Below are positions 51,323 through 60,215 of a stretch of DNA of 64,000 nt, in pieces. Source of the stretch: Planctomycetota bacterium (GTDB lineage: Bacteria; Planctomycetota; UBA1135; UBA2386); assembly GCA_028281765.1 (NCBI GenBank), contig JANQJF010000052.1:62001-126000 (forward strand), written 5' to 3'. The notes under the pieces were generated by a model that saw only the letters and a list, made by a program, of their open reading frames with translations, did no database searches and was not told the origin of the DNA. The translations under genes were made by a program, and so were the position numbers. Position 1 is the stretch's first letter; every line of letters begins with the position of its first letter.

Positions 51323-54109
51323 ATGAGTGACCCCGATCACGCTCCCCGGGAAGAAGAGGGTCCGCTCGACGCTGAGCTCGAAAGCCAGCTCGTGCAGATC
51401 CTCGACGAGTCCGACGACGATGTCGAAGCGGCGATGGAAGCCTTCGCCCGCGAGAACCCGCAGCACGCCGCGGGCATCCGCCGATTCTTCGCCGACTTCG
51501 TCAACGCGAGCGAGATCGTCCGTGCGCACGCGTCGCCGGCGCCGACCCGAGTCGGCAACTACCGAGTGCTCGAACGCCTCGGGGCCGGCGGGATGGGCAC
51601 GGTCTACCGCGCGGAGGACGTCTCGCTCGGACGCTTCGTCGCGCTGAAGCTGCTGCGCCCCCACTACCTCGACGACGCCGCGATGCGGCAGCGCTTCGAG
51701 CGCGAGGTGCGCGCCGTCTCCCGGCTCGACCATCCGAACATCTGCCGGGTCTACGAAGTCGGCGACGACGGCGGCGAACCCTACATGGCGATGCAGCTCG
51801 TCGACGGTGAGTCGCTCGCGGAGCGGCTCGTCGGCCTGCGCGAAACCCGCCGCCACCAGGAGCCGGCATCCGCCTCGGCACATCGCCAAGACCTGTTCAC
51901 TCGGGTCCGCTGGATCGAAGACGCCGCGCGCGCGATCCACGCGGCCCACGAAGCGGGCCTCGTGCACCGCGACCTGAAGCCCGGCAACCTGATGGTCGGC
52001 GCGTCGGGCAACGTCATGGTGCTCGACTTCGGTCTCGTGCAGGACGACTCCGAGCAGAACGCCGGCCTCACGCTGAGCGGCGAGCTGCTCGGCACGCCGC
52101 GCTACATGGCCCCCGAACAGGTCGTGCCGCAGGGTCGCGAAGTCGACCGCCGCACCGACGTCTACGCGCTCGGGGTCACGCTCTACGAGCTGGTGACGCT
52201 CGAGCCGCCGTACTCGGCCGACACGCGCGCCGAGCTGTTCGACGCGATCCGGCGCGCGGACGCGACGCCACCGCGGCGGCACGACCGCGCGATTCCGCGG
52301 GATCTCGAGATCGTGATCGCGCGCGCGATGGACCCCGACCCGCACCGGCGCTACTTGACGTCCGAGGCGTTCGCGGACGACCTGCGACGCGTGCGCGAGT
52401 TCGAGCCAATTCGCGCGCGGCGGGCGGGGCGGGTGCTGCGGACGGTGCGGTGGTGTCAGCGCAACCGGGTGGCGGCAACGGGTGGATCGCTGCTCCTGAT
52501 CGCACTCGTGCTCACGATCTGGCTCGCGACAGGCTGGGGTGAGGCCTTGGATCGAGAACGCGAAGCGCGCGGCGAAGTCGAGCGAGCACGAGAGGCCGAA
52601 CGCATGGAGACCGCGGTTCGGCACTTCGACAGCGCGACCGCGGCAGCCAGCCGCGGAGCGTACGCCGCGGCGCTCGACGCATTCGAACACGCCCGCGAGA
52701 GCGGCTACGACGACGACGTCGCGATCTCGCTCGGCATCATCGATGCAAGAGACGCACTGTCGTCCGTCGGCGACGCGCGGGCCGAGCTCGCGACGCTCAC
52801 CGAACGAAGCGACGAAGAGCTCGGCACCCACGCCGCACGGGTGCGCCTGCTGCAGGGCTACGGCAACGTCAGCGGCCTCGACCCCAAACGCAACGCGACG
52901 GGACGCAAGCAGCTCGAGCGCGCGCTCGAACTCGACGCAACGACGGATCCCGGGATGCTCAGCACGTCCGATCGCGAGTTCGCGCGGGCGCTGCTGGCAC
53001 CGAATCTGACGGCAACCCGACAGCACCTCCAGAAGGCGGTCGACGCCGATCCTCGCCACTACACGAGTCGCATGCTGTTCGGCCTCGCGCAGCTCGCGAG
53101 CGGTCGACCCGAGGAAGCGCTCGAGTCCGCGAGCATCATGAAACTGCTCGTGCCCGATTCGACGAACCACGTCGGGCTCGAGGTCTTCGCATTCATGCTT
53201 CTCGGCAAGCGAGCAGAAGCGGAAGCGGCCCTCGCAGCCGACGAAGGCACCCCGGAAGACGTCCGCGCGGTCCTTCAGCTCGGGCTCGAAGTGTTCGAGG
53301 GTGCTCGGAAGACGGTCGAGGACACGGTGTTTCGCGCCACGAACCCCGATACGGGGCGACGACGAGAATCGGCACTCGACTCGTTCGTCGAGCTCTGCCA
53401 GCAGATGCTCACCTCGACCGGCAAGATGAAGAAGATCATCGAGGACTCCGACCGCGTCAACGAGGCCTCCGGCATGCAGATCCGGTTTCCGCCGCAGTTC
53501 TGGAAGCCCTACACGCGCCTCGTGTTCCTCGTTCCGCAGATCGCGATGGGAATGGGTTCGCGCGCGAACATCGAACCCGACGCGACGCGTCCCCTGATGA
53601 TCTGCACCCTGCTCGCGCAGCTGCAGTTGTCCCAAGCGGCAAAGGACCCGATCGGCAGCCGCGAGCGCGCACTCGCGTTGTTCGAGGAAGGACGGCGCAA
53701 CGGTGGCATCGCGTGGGGCATGCCTGTCATGCGCCGCGTCGTGCACATGAACATGTGTGGCGTGCTCGCCGGGCTGTGCGTCGTAGACGAGGCGCGCCGG
53801 GACGACTTCCGCGCCCGGCTCGCCGCCGAGATCAATCGATCGACCCAACTGTCCGAGCTGACGCCCGGCGAGTATCGGGAGTACGCGCGATACGCCCGAG
53901 ACTACGCACAGGACGGGGTCCTGCTCGCGGACACCGTCGTCGACCGCTGGAAGCAGGCGCACGCAGACAGCGCGGCACCTTGGGTGTTCGAAGCCCAGAC
54001 CCGACTCGCGCAGGGCGCGCGCGGATTGGCCGCCGATCTCTGCCGCCGGGCGCTGCGCCTCGAGCCCGATCACGCGGAGGCCAAGACCCTTCTCGCCGAG
54101 TGCCAGTGA
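51323..54109 (+). CDS. Transmembrane Ser/Thr protein kinase, second copy
   Basis: 928 residues from ATG 51323. An acidic N-terminal segment ends in QHAAGIRRFFADFV, a planctomycete kinase hallmark. Kinase motifs: G-rich loop at 87-92, Lys109, catalytic Asp217 (HRDLKPGN), DFG Asp235, GTPRYMAPE. One membrane helix (385-404) leads to a long helical C-terminal half with TPR-like repeats. It lies 36 bases before a sigma factor gene. This time the kinase is first, the reverse of the 44-47 kb module. Confidence 0.9.
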   Translation: MSDPDHAPREEEGPLDAELESQLVQILDESDDDVEAAMEAFARENPQHAAGIRRFFADFVNASEIVRAHASPAPTRVGNYRVLERLGAGGMGTVYRAEDVSLGRFVALKLLRPHYLDDAAMRQRFEREVRAVSRLDHPNICRVYEVGDDGGEPYMAMQLVDGESLAERLVGLRETRRHQEPASASAHRQDLFTRVRWIEDAARAIHAAHEAGLVHRDLKPGNLMVGASGNVMVLDFGLVQDDSEQNAGLTLSGELLGTPRYMAPEQVVPQGREVDRRTDVYALGVTLYELVTLEPPYSADTRAELFDAIRRADATPPRRHDRAIPRDLEIVIARAMDPDPHRRYLTSEAFADDLRRVREFEPIRARRAGRVLRTVRWCQRNRVAATGGSLLLIALVLTIWLATGWGEALDREREARGEVERAREAERMETAVRHFDSATAAASRGAYAAALDAFEHARESGYDDDVAISLGIIDARDALSSVGDARAELATLTERSDEELGTHAARVRLLQGYGNVSGLDPKRNATGRKQLERALELDATTDPGMLSTSDREFARALLAPNLTATRQHLQKAVDADPRHYTSRMLFGLAQLASGRPEEALESASIMKLLVPDSTNHVGLEVFAFMLLGKRAEAEAALAADEGTPEDVRAVLQLGLEVFEGARKTVEDTVFRATNPDTGRRRESALDSFVELCQQMLTSTGKMKKIIEDSDRVNEASGMQIRFPPQFWKPYTRLVFLVPQIAMGMGSRANIEPDATRPLMICTLLAQLQLSQAAKDPIGSRERALALFEEGRRNGGIAWGMPVMRRVVHMNMCGVLAGLCVVDEARRDDFRARLAAEINRSTQLSELTPGEYREYARYARDYAQDGVLLADTVVDRWKQAHADSAAPWVFEAQTRLAQGARGLAADLCRRALRLEPDHAEAKTLLAECQ

Positions 54110-54145
54110 CGCCTCGCGGAAACTGCGGTAGGGTGCGGCTTCCCG

Positions 54146-54823
54146 ATGGAAGAAGACCCCACCGGAATGTCCGACAGCCCCCAAGACGCCTCCCCTGAAG
54201 AACTGGCGACGACGTTCATCGCGCGGCAGATCCAGAGCGATGAACCGGATGCGGAGTACTGGACCGCGATGGCGGCAAAGGTCGACGCGTTCTTGCGACG
54301 CTCGTATCCGGAGCGCGCGCTGCCGCACGGCTACGTGCTCGACGACCTGCGCCAAGACGTGTTCGTCCGACTCGTCGGCGACATGCCGTCGATGGAAATC
54401 CACGACCGCGATCGCTTCTGGGGCTTCGTCAAGACGCTCGCCGATCGCTGCGCGATCGACGCCGCGCGCATCCTGAAGGCGCAAAAGCGCGGCGGCGGCA
54501 AGAAGCCGCTCGACAACCAGGCGACCGTCGGCGACCCGCTCGCGAACGCGTTCGACGAGCGAGCCGGAACGCCGACGGAACATGCGCGCGCGGCGGAGAT
54601 CGAGGAGCACGAGCTCGCGTGCGTCGACAAGCTCACGCGCGACGAGTCCAAGCAGGTCTACCTCCTGCGCCGGCGCGAGCTGAAGTCGTACGACGAGATC
54701 GCCGAGATCACCGGGCGCCGCAAGGCGGTGACGGTCCGCACGATCTACGCGCGCGCGCAGCGCGACGTGACCGCGTGTTTGCAGGCGCGGCTGGATGGTT
54801 ACGTTTCGAGCGTTCGGTCCTAG
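54146..54823 (+). CDS. ECF-type RNA polymerase sigma factor linked to the second kinase
   Basis: 225 residues (Met8 at 54167 is an alternative start). Region 2 shows VDAFLRRSYPERALPHGYVLDDLRQDVFVRLV, region 4 shows RRELKSYDEIAEITGRRKAVTVRTIYARAQRDV, the helix-turn-helix. It fits kinase-linked ECF factors. Kinase, sigma factor and the WD40 gene (9 bases downstream) are one tight plus-strand unit, so the WD40 protein may be a substrate or scaffold of the pathway. No anti-sigma gene. Confidence 0.88.
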   Translation: MEEDPTGMSDSPQDASPEELATTFIARQIQSDEPDAEYWTAMAAKVDAFLRRSYPERALPHGYVLDDLRQDVFVRLVGDMPSMEIHDRDRFWGFVKTLADRCAIDAARILKAQKRGGGKKPLDNQATVGDPLANAFDERAGTPTEHARAAEIEEHELACVDKLTRDESKQVYLLRRRELKSYDEIAEITGRRKAVTVRTIYARAQRDVTACLQARLDGYVSSVRS

Positions 54824-54832
54824 AGGCACTCG

Positions 54833-56038
54833 ATGCCGACTACCCACGAACTGGTTCGACATGTGGCCTCGGGCCTGCTGGCGGGGACGTTGGCGCTCTC
54901 GCCGACCGCGCAGGACGAAGCCCCTGTCGAGCTCGTCAGTCGGTTGGGCTTCGAAGCCCGCGGCGGACTTGCCTACGCGCTCGCCGTGCGTCCCGACGGG
55001 AAGTCGATCGCCGTCGGCGGCGAGGGCGGCCAGGTGTACCTGGCCAACATCGAGACCGGAGAACGCGCGTGGACGACGAGGATCGGCACGCGCACGATTC
55101 GCTTCTTGCGATTCTCCCCCGACGGCAAACACCTCGCCGTCGGCACCGGAACCCTCAAAGTGCTGCGCGCTCACGACGGCTCCGTCGCAGCCGAGGAGTT
55201 CGGCCCGCTCGTGCTGGGCGATGCCGCGTTCACCGGAGACGGCACGACCATGGCGTTCACAACCGTGATCCGTCCATCCGACGAATGCGAACTGACGCTT
55301 GTCAGCACCCGAAGTTGGAACATTCGCGCCCGGCATCGATTCGGCGGATTTCCTCCGACCGCGCTGCTCCATCGGCCCGAACCCGAGGCCTGGATCGTCG
55401 GGGACAACGGCGGCGGCGTTCGCGCGATCGACGCCAGCACCGGTGAGGAGGAGCTACTCCGCGAGCTTCCGGGTGACGGCGCATTCATCGCGACCCTGAA
55501 GGACCTCGGCTGGATGGGCGGCAAGCTCTCCGGCGTGACGTGGGCGGGCGAGGTCTTCATCGGCGACGAACAAATCAAGCGACCCAAGGCCCTCTACTTC
55601 GCGAAGTTCGATCGGCGTCGCGACTGCTTTGCGACCTACAGCCCGAAGGACAAGCTGCTCCTCTGGAACGTGAAAGGCGAGTTCGAGAAGTTCGATTGCC
55701 ACACGACCGCGCTGGAGTTCGCGCCGGACGGTGCGCTTGCGGTTGCGACGACCGGTGGTCGGCTGAAGTGGCTCGAGGATGGCGTGATCCGTGACGGCTT
55801 CGACCTCGGCCTACCCGGCCAGCGGACGAAATCGCTGACGTTCAGCAGGGACGGAGAGTTCGTGATCGCGGCGGGAAACGTCATGACGATCACCGAGATC
55901 AAGACCGGAGTCCGACACGTGCTCGCACGAACCGGCAAGCTGTTCCCCGGTCGCTCGGGCGCCGAGTTCTTCGTGAAGCCGAATCAAGACCAGCGAGTAC
56001 ACGCATCAATGCGCGAACGCTCGAGACGACACGCATGA
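54833..56038 (+). CDS. WD40-like repeat protein, N-terminal fragment of a probable frameshifted gene
   Basis: 401 residues. Strand-turn repeats typical of a beta-propeller recur (SPDGKHLAVGTGTLKVL, FAPDGALAVATTGGRLKWL, FSRDGEFVIAAGNVMTI). A membrane-like N-terminal region (LVRHVASGLLAGTLALSP) may be an anchor or weak signal. In the last 20 residues the reading turns into basic coding-unlike residues (QRVHASMRERSRRHA), while the +1-shifted frame upstream of the next start reads INARTLETTRMKKRLSE, a good continuation. It is likely one gene broken by a frameshift near 55,998-56,012. Confidence 0.7.
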   Translation: MPTTHELVRHVASGLLAGTLALSPTAQDEAPVELVSRLGFEARGGLAYALAVRPDGKSIAVGGEGGQVYLANIETGERAWTTRIGTRTIRFLRFSPDGKHLAVGTGTLKVLRAHDGSVAAEEFGPLVLGDAAFTGDGTTMAFTTVIRPSDECELTLVSTRSWNIRARHRFGGFPPTALLHRPEPEAWIVGDNGGGVRAIDASTGEEELLRELPGDGAFIATLKDLGWMGGKLSGVTWAGEVFIGDEQIKRPKALYFAKFDRRRDCFATYSPKDKLLLWNVKGEFEKFDCHTTALEFAPDGALAVATTGGRLKWLEDGVIRDGFDLGLPGQRTKSLTFSRDGEFVIAAGNVMTITEIKTGVRHVLARTGKLFPGRSGAEFFVKPNQDQRVHASMRERSRRHA

Positions 56039-56637
56039 AGAAGCGGCTCTCGGAATGTGGACTTGACGAGAGAACGCGGGACCTGTGCGGCATCTACGCG
56101 CTGCCGGAACAAGTCGGATTCTTCACGCAAACGGCCGCGTGCTCGAAGGACGGCACGGTCGCGATCGGGAAGGGGATCGGAATCGAAGGCGAGAGCGGTG
56201 GGCTCATCGTGCGCAACGCCAACGATCAGGAGATCTTCAACCGCGACTTCGACGCGTGGATCCTGTGCGTCGCGTTCTCACCGTCCGGCAAGTCGCTCGT
56301 CGCGATGCACTCGACCGGTTCGTTCTCGTTTCCTGCGACGGCGACCATCTACCGATATGACGCGGCGACGATGCGGCAGGAAGCCAGCGCCAACGCGGAC
56401 CTCCGGTCGTGGCATTTCCTCGACGACGACCTGGCGATCGTGCACACCACGATCCCGGTCGATCAACGACAGCTCCGCTATGACCACCTGCTGACCCTTT
56501 GGGACGTGAACACGTTCGACCAGATCGCGACTCTGCGGGAAAGCGACTTCGACGGGTTCGCTGTGTCCCCGGATCGGAAATGGATCGCGGTCGCGCACGA
56601 CGAGCGTATCGAGGTGTTCGAGATCAAGCGGAAGTGA
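56035..56637 (+). CDS. WD40-like repeat protein, C-terminal fragment of the same probable gene
   Basis: 200 residues. Propeller-like strands continue (GTVAIGKGIGI, WILCVAFSPSGKSLVAMH, LLTLWDVNTFDQIATL, FAVSPDRKWIAVAHDE). The annotated start overlaps the upstream stop (ATGA), so translational coupling is also possible, but the frame is already open upstream and reads NARTLETTRM, which argues for one original protein of about 600 residues. The 3' end overlaps the ATP-grasp gene by 14 bases. Confidence 0.65.
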   Translation: MKKRLSECGLDERTRDLCGIYALPEQVGFFTQTAACSKDGTVAIGKGIGIEGESGGLIVRNANDQEIFNRDFDAWILCVAFSPSGKSLVAMHSTGSFSFPATATIYRYDAATMRQEASANADLRSWHFLDDDLAIVHTTIPVDQRQLRYDHLLTLWDVNTFDQIATLRESDFDGFAVSPDRKWIAVAHDERIEVFEIKRK

Positions 56638-57499
56638 TCGCTTCGAGCCACGCGTCGAGCCGGCTCGAAAACCCGACGAAGAACGCCATCGAGTAGCGCG
56701 CGTTGAGTTCGCCGAGCGCGCAGAACGAGTCACCGTATCGATACGCGTCGACCGAGAACGGGCCGAAGTAGCCCGCCTGGCGGAGCGCGCGCGCCGCACG
56801 CTCGCCCGCGTCGCGAAGGGATCGCGCTTCGCCGCTCTCCAAGTCGTCACCCGCAAGCCTCGCGTCCGACCAGCCGCCCGCTTCGTCGACGAACTGCCGC
56901 ACGGGATCGCCGAACACGCACGCGTCCTCGCCCCGCGGCAGGAACCCGTGCAGCGAGAACTCGGCCTCGATCGACACGAACGGTTCGACGAGGAGACCGC
57001 CGCCGTACTCGTCGGTCATCGACGCTTCGATCCACGTGCGGTCCGACGAAGTCAACGTCTCCGTCGCGACGCGCTTGCGCGAGCGGCCGCTGAATCCGAA
57101 CGGGCGCTTCATGAGGTAGCCGGCCCGCGGGAACGGACGCGCAGCGAGCACGACCTCCACATCCTCGACCGTGTCGCAGTAGCGTGCATCCGGCAGACCA
57201 AGCCCGAGCTCGGCTGCGAAGCGCCTGTGGTTGACACGGCGCAGTACGTCGATTGGCGCCGCTCCTCCCGTGACCTCACCGACACGCGGCGTCGGGAGCC
57301 AGGCCTGCCGGAGGTCGGCGTCCTCCCGGCTCGCGTCGACGTGCCGCACGACGCCGCGCGCATGCGCGTTCGCCACTTCGAGGAAGCGGCGCGCCTGTTC
57401 GCCCACGCGCGCCGCGAGACCGGATGACGGAACGAACTCCGGGTCGATCAGCTCGAGTTCGCCTGCCAGGTTGCACACCCAGCCGACGACGCGCGTCAC
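56624..57499 (-). CDS. ATP-grasp-fold protein, last gene of the recN operon
   Basis: 291 residues. ATP-grasp-like elements are visible: YLMKRPFGFSGRSRKRV near residue 130 (nucleotide-binding lysine and glycine loop), LLVEPFVSIEAEFSLHGFL, and a metal-binding end LGELNARYSMAFFVG. The first 100 residues are not a typical N-terminal domain. ATP-grasp enzymes form amide or thioester bonds with ATP. The start overlaps the DUF455 stop (ATGA), so the two act together, perhaps modifying one substrate. Which substrate is unknown. Confidence 0.78.
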   Translation of the reverse strand: MTRVVGWVCNLAGELELIDPEFVPSSGLAARVGEQARRFLEVANAHARGVVRHVDASREDADLRQAWLPTPRVGEVTGGAAPIDVLRRVNHRRFAAELGLGLPDARYCDTVEDVEVVLAARPFPRAGYLMKRPFGFSGRSRKRVATETLTSSDRTWIEASMTDEYGGGLLVEPFVSIEAEFSLHGFLPRGEDACVFGDPVRQFVDEAGGWSDARLAGDDLESGEARSLRDAGERAARALRQAGYFGPFSVDAYRYGDSFCALGELNARYSMAFFVGFSSRLDAWLEAITSA

Positions 57500-58302
57500 G
57501 ACGGCTCCCAGTCGCGGAACGCGGCGAGGAAGGGCTCCCCGAGTCCGGCCCGCCGCCGTCGCGCGAGGTCGAGGTCCGCGCCACGCATGAGCTGCGGCGA
57601 CAGCGGCTCGACGAGCTCGGCGCTCCAGCGCGCGAACGCCTCGTCGTCATCCGCCTCGAGTCCGGTCCATTCGCGGAACCACTTCCACGCGAAGCGCACG
57701 TGCGCGACCTCTTCGTCGCCGACGCGACGCTGCAGTTCGGCGCCCGCTTCGTCGCCGACTTCGCGGAGCCAGGTCTCGAATCGCTGCGTGTGGTCGAGGT
57801 TGCCACCCTCGAACCCGATCCCCATCAGCGCCACGAACTGCAGCGGCGACGCGCAGCTCGACACGCGCTTCCAGAACCAATCGCGCACCGGGAACTCGCC
57901 GAGGCCATGACCGAGCGATTCGATGTGCGCGGCGTACAGCCCCATGTGGCGGATTTCGTCGAGCGCGACGCCGAGCAGGCCGCGGCGGAACGCGAGCGGC
58001 GTGTCCCGAAAGCGCAGGATCGCCCAGCACATCAGCTCGGCGGCCTGCAGCTCGTGATGCCAGAACGTGTGCAGGAGCTGCGCGCGACGCCGGGGGTTCG
58101 CGAGCTGCGTGCGCTTCAGCGAACGCGCGGTCCGTTCGATCCGGTCGAGCTCGGGCGGGCGACCGGGCGACTCCGGCACGTCGAACTCGTCCTCGATGTC
58201 CGCCCACGCGGCGGGCGGCGCGGCGGGTTCACACTTCGTCGCGAGATCGGACGACGCGATGTAGCGACGTGCCCACTCCTCGACCGTGTGCGCGGGATCC
58301 AT
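57496..58302 (-). CDS. DUF455 ferritin-like di-iron protein
   Basis: 268 residues. The DUF455 pattern is strong: FWHHELQAAELMCWAILRF (Glu84), VALDEIRHMGLY (Glu116, His119), FPVRDWFWKRV, GFEGGNLDHT (Glu165 candidate) and GDEEVAHVRF (Glu198, His201). Such four-helix bundles hold a di-iron or mixed-metal site and oxidise substrates in other families; DUF455 itself is not assigned. It lies 3 bases after recN and overlaps the ATP-grasp start, forming one operon with both. Confidence 0.88.
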   Translation of the reverse strand: MDPAHTVEEWARRYIASSDLATKCEPAAPPAAWADIEDEFDVPESPGRPPELDRIERTARSLKRTQLANPRRRAQLLHTFWHHELQAAELMCWAILRFRDTPLAFRRGLLGVALDEIRHMGLYAAHIESLGHGLGEFPVRDWFWKRVSSCASPLQFVALMGIGFEGGNLDHTQRFETWLREVGDEAGAELQRRVGDEEVAHVRFAWKWFREWTGLEADDDEAFARWSAELVEPLSPQLMRGADLDLARRRRAGLGEPFLAAFRDWEPS

Positions 58303-58305
58303 GAC

Positions 58306-60018
58306 TCAGGACTCCCCGACTTCGCGCGCGCGCTCGACGAGTCGTCGCGCTTCTTCGACAGCAGACGCGTCCGCACCGTCCCCGCTCGCCATCGCCGCGA
58401 GCTCGCGCTCCGACGCGCGCTCGCCGAGTCGCTCGATTGTCGTGCGCGTCGTGCCGTAGTCCACCGACTTCGCGACCTTGAAGTGCGCGGACGCGAACGC
58501 GGCGACCTGCGGCAGGTGCGTGACGATCAGCACCTGGTGATCGCCCGCGACCTCCGCGAGCTTCGCCCCGACCGCGAGACCCAGTCGCCCACCGATCTCG
58601 GCGTCGATCTCGTCGAACGCGAGAAACGGCACGCGGTCTTGATCGGCGAGGCACTTCTTGATCGCGAGCACGATGCGCGCGGTCTCGCCACCCGACGCGG
58701 TCTCGCGCAGCGACTGCGGCGGCAGACCCGGGTTGATCTGCACGAGGAAGTCGAGCGGCACGGGCCCGTGCGACGTCGCGTCCGACAGCAGCCGTTCGGG
58801 ATCGAAGTCGTCGGCCATGCCGAGCTGCATGCGCACGTGCGGCATGCCGAGGGCTTCGAGCTCCTCCTCGATCTTGCGCGTGAACGCGGCGGCGATCTTG
58901 CGGCGCGCGCGCACGAGGCGACGGCCGACCTTGGCGAGCTCGGCGATGCGCTCGCGCAGCTGATCGGCGATCGCGCCCTGGCCCTCTTCGTCGGCGTCCA
59001 GCTCCTCGAGCTCGGCGCGGATCGACGCGAGGTTCTGCAGCAGGTGCTCTTCGGTCGGACCGAAGCGCGCGAGCACCGAGCGGACGGCGGCGAGCCGCTC
59101 TTCGAGCATCGCGAAGCGACCGGGGTCGAAGTCCAGTCCGGCGAGCCGCGACTGCAGCACGCGACAGACGTCATCGAGCTGGACCCGCAGCTCCGCGCAC
59201 TGCTCGGCGACACCCTCGAGCTCGCGATCGATCTCGGCGAGGTCCGCGGTGCCACGCTCGGCACGCGCGATCAGGTCCCCGGCCGACGGCTCCTCGTCGA
59301 GCAGCGCGCCGAGCGCGTCCTGCAGCTGCTCGCGCATTCGATCGAGATTGGCGAGCACGCGGTGTTCTTCTTCGAGACGCACCGTCTCCCCCGGCTCGAG
59401 CCCGAGCTGCTCGAGCTCGGCGAGCTGGAAGCGCAAGAATTCGACGCGCTGCAGCCGCTCGCGCGACGCGCCCTGCACGGAATCGAGCCGGTCGCGCAGC
59501 TCGCGCGCCTCGTGCAGGAGACCCGCGAAGCTCTCGCGCAGCCCGGTCGTGCCGGCGAACGCGTCGACCGTCTCGCTCTGGATCTCGGGCCGCATCAGCG
59601 CCTGCGCGTCGCCCTGGCCGTGGATCTCGAGCAGCCACCCACACAGCTCCCGCAGCGCCGCGAGCGTGGCCGGCCGCCCGTTGATCCGCACCTTGGACCG
59701 ACCGTTCTGATCGACGATCCGCGTCACGATCACGAGCCCGTCCTCGGGCGGCTCGCCCGTGAGATCCTGGATCATCGCTGTCACCGCGCGCGACCGCTCC
59801 CCCGCGCCGATCTCGAACTCGCCCTCGACGCGCAGCTCCGGCGCGCCGTGCCGCACGAGACTCGCGGACGCCTTGCCGCCGCGGAGAAGCTTGAGCGCGG
59901 TGACGACGAGCGACTTGCCGCCCCCGGTCTCGCCGGAGATCACGTTGAGCCCCCGGTCGAGGCGGATTTCGACCTCTTCGATGAGGGCCAGGTCGCGGAT
60001 GTGGAGGCTTTGGAGCAC
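58306..60018 (-). CDS. recN: RecN DNA repair ATPase
   Basis: 570 residues from GTG 60018; the upstream frame is likely not translated. The Walker A GETGGGKS at 29-36 (the usual form is GETGAGKS), the long coiled coils (residues about 150-360), the Walker B and D-loop region AFDEIDAEIGGRLGLAVG and the LIVTHLPQVAAFA signature identify RecN, an SMC-like protein for double-strand break repair. It starts a probable three-gene operon with a DUF455 and an ATP-grasp gene, unusual partners for recN. No LexA-like box recognised in the upstream 197 bases. Confidence 0.92.
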   Translation of the reverse strand: MLQSLHIRDLALIEEVEIRLDRGLNVISGETGGGKSLVVTALKLLRGGKASASLVRHGAPELRVEGEFEIGAGERSRAVTAMIQDLTGEPPEDGLVIVTRIVDQNGRSKVRINGRPATLAALRELCGWLLEIHGQGDAQALMRPEIQSETVDAFAGTTGLRESFAGLLHEARELRDRLDSVQGASRERLQRVEFLRFQLAELEQLGLEPGETVRLEEEHRVLANLDRMREQLQDALGALLDEEPSAGDLIARAERGTADLAEIDRELEGVAEQCAELRVQLDDVCRVLQSRLAGLDFDPGRFAMLEERLAAVRSVLARFGPTEEHLLQNLASIRAELEELDADEEGQGAIADQLRERIAELAKVGRRLVRARRKIAAAFTRKIEEELEALGMPHVRMQLGMADDFDPERLLSDATSHGPVPLDFLVQINPGLPPQSLRETASGGETARIVLAIKKCLADQDRVPFLAFDEIDAEIGGRLGLAVGAKLAEVAGDHQVLIVTHLPQVAAFASAHFKVAKSVDYGTTRTTIERLGERASERELAAMASGDGADASAVEEARRLVERAREVGES

Positions 60019-60215
60019 GGAGGTTTTGTAGCCGGGTCGAGGGTGCGGGGCGAGCACGCTCGCCACCGCCACCTACTCACAGGCAACGAGCGCCCCGAGT
60101 ACGGACCATCGGCACCGAAAAACACCGGTGTTCCCGATCCCCCGGCACTCCCCCCGGGCACCCCCCGTAGAATCCGCGCCCCTCCCCGTCCGCCGCCTCC
60201 CCTCCCGGAGCACGA

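Noticed and set aside
50480..55372. A 1630-codon open frame on the minus strand opposite the second kinase, sigma factor and WD40 genes
   Set aside because: It is an antisense shadow caused by high GC: the plus strand holds a complete kinase, a sigma factor and a WD40 protein with recognisable motifs, while the antisense product is Arg/Glu/Val-rich with no domain.
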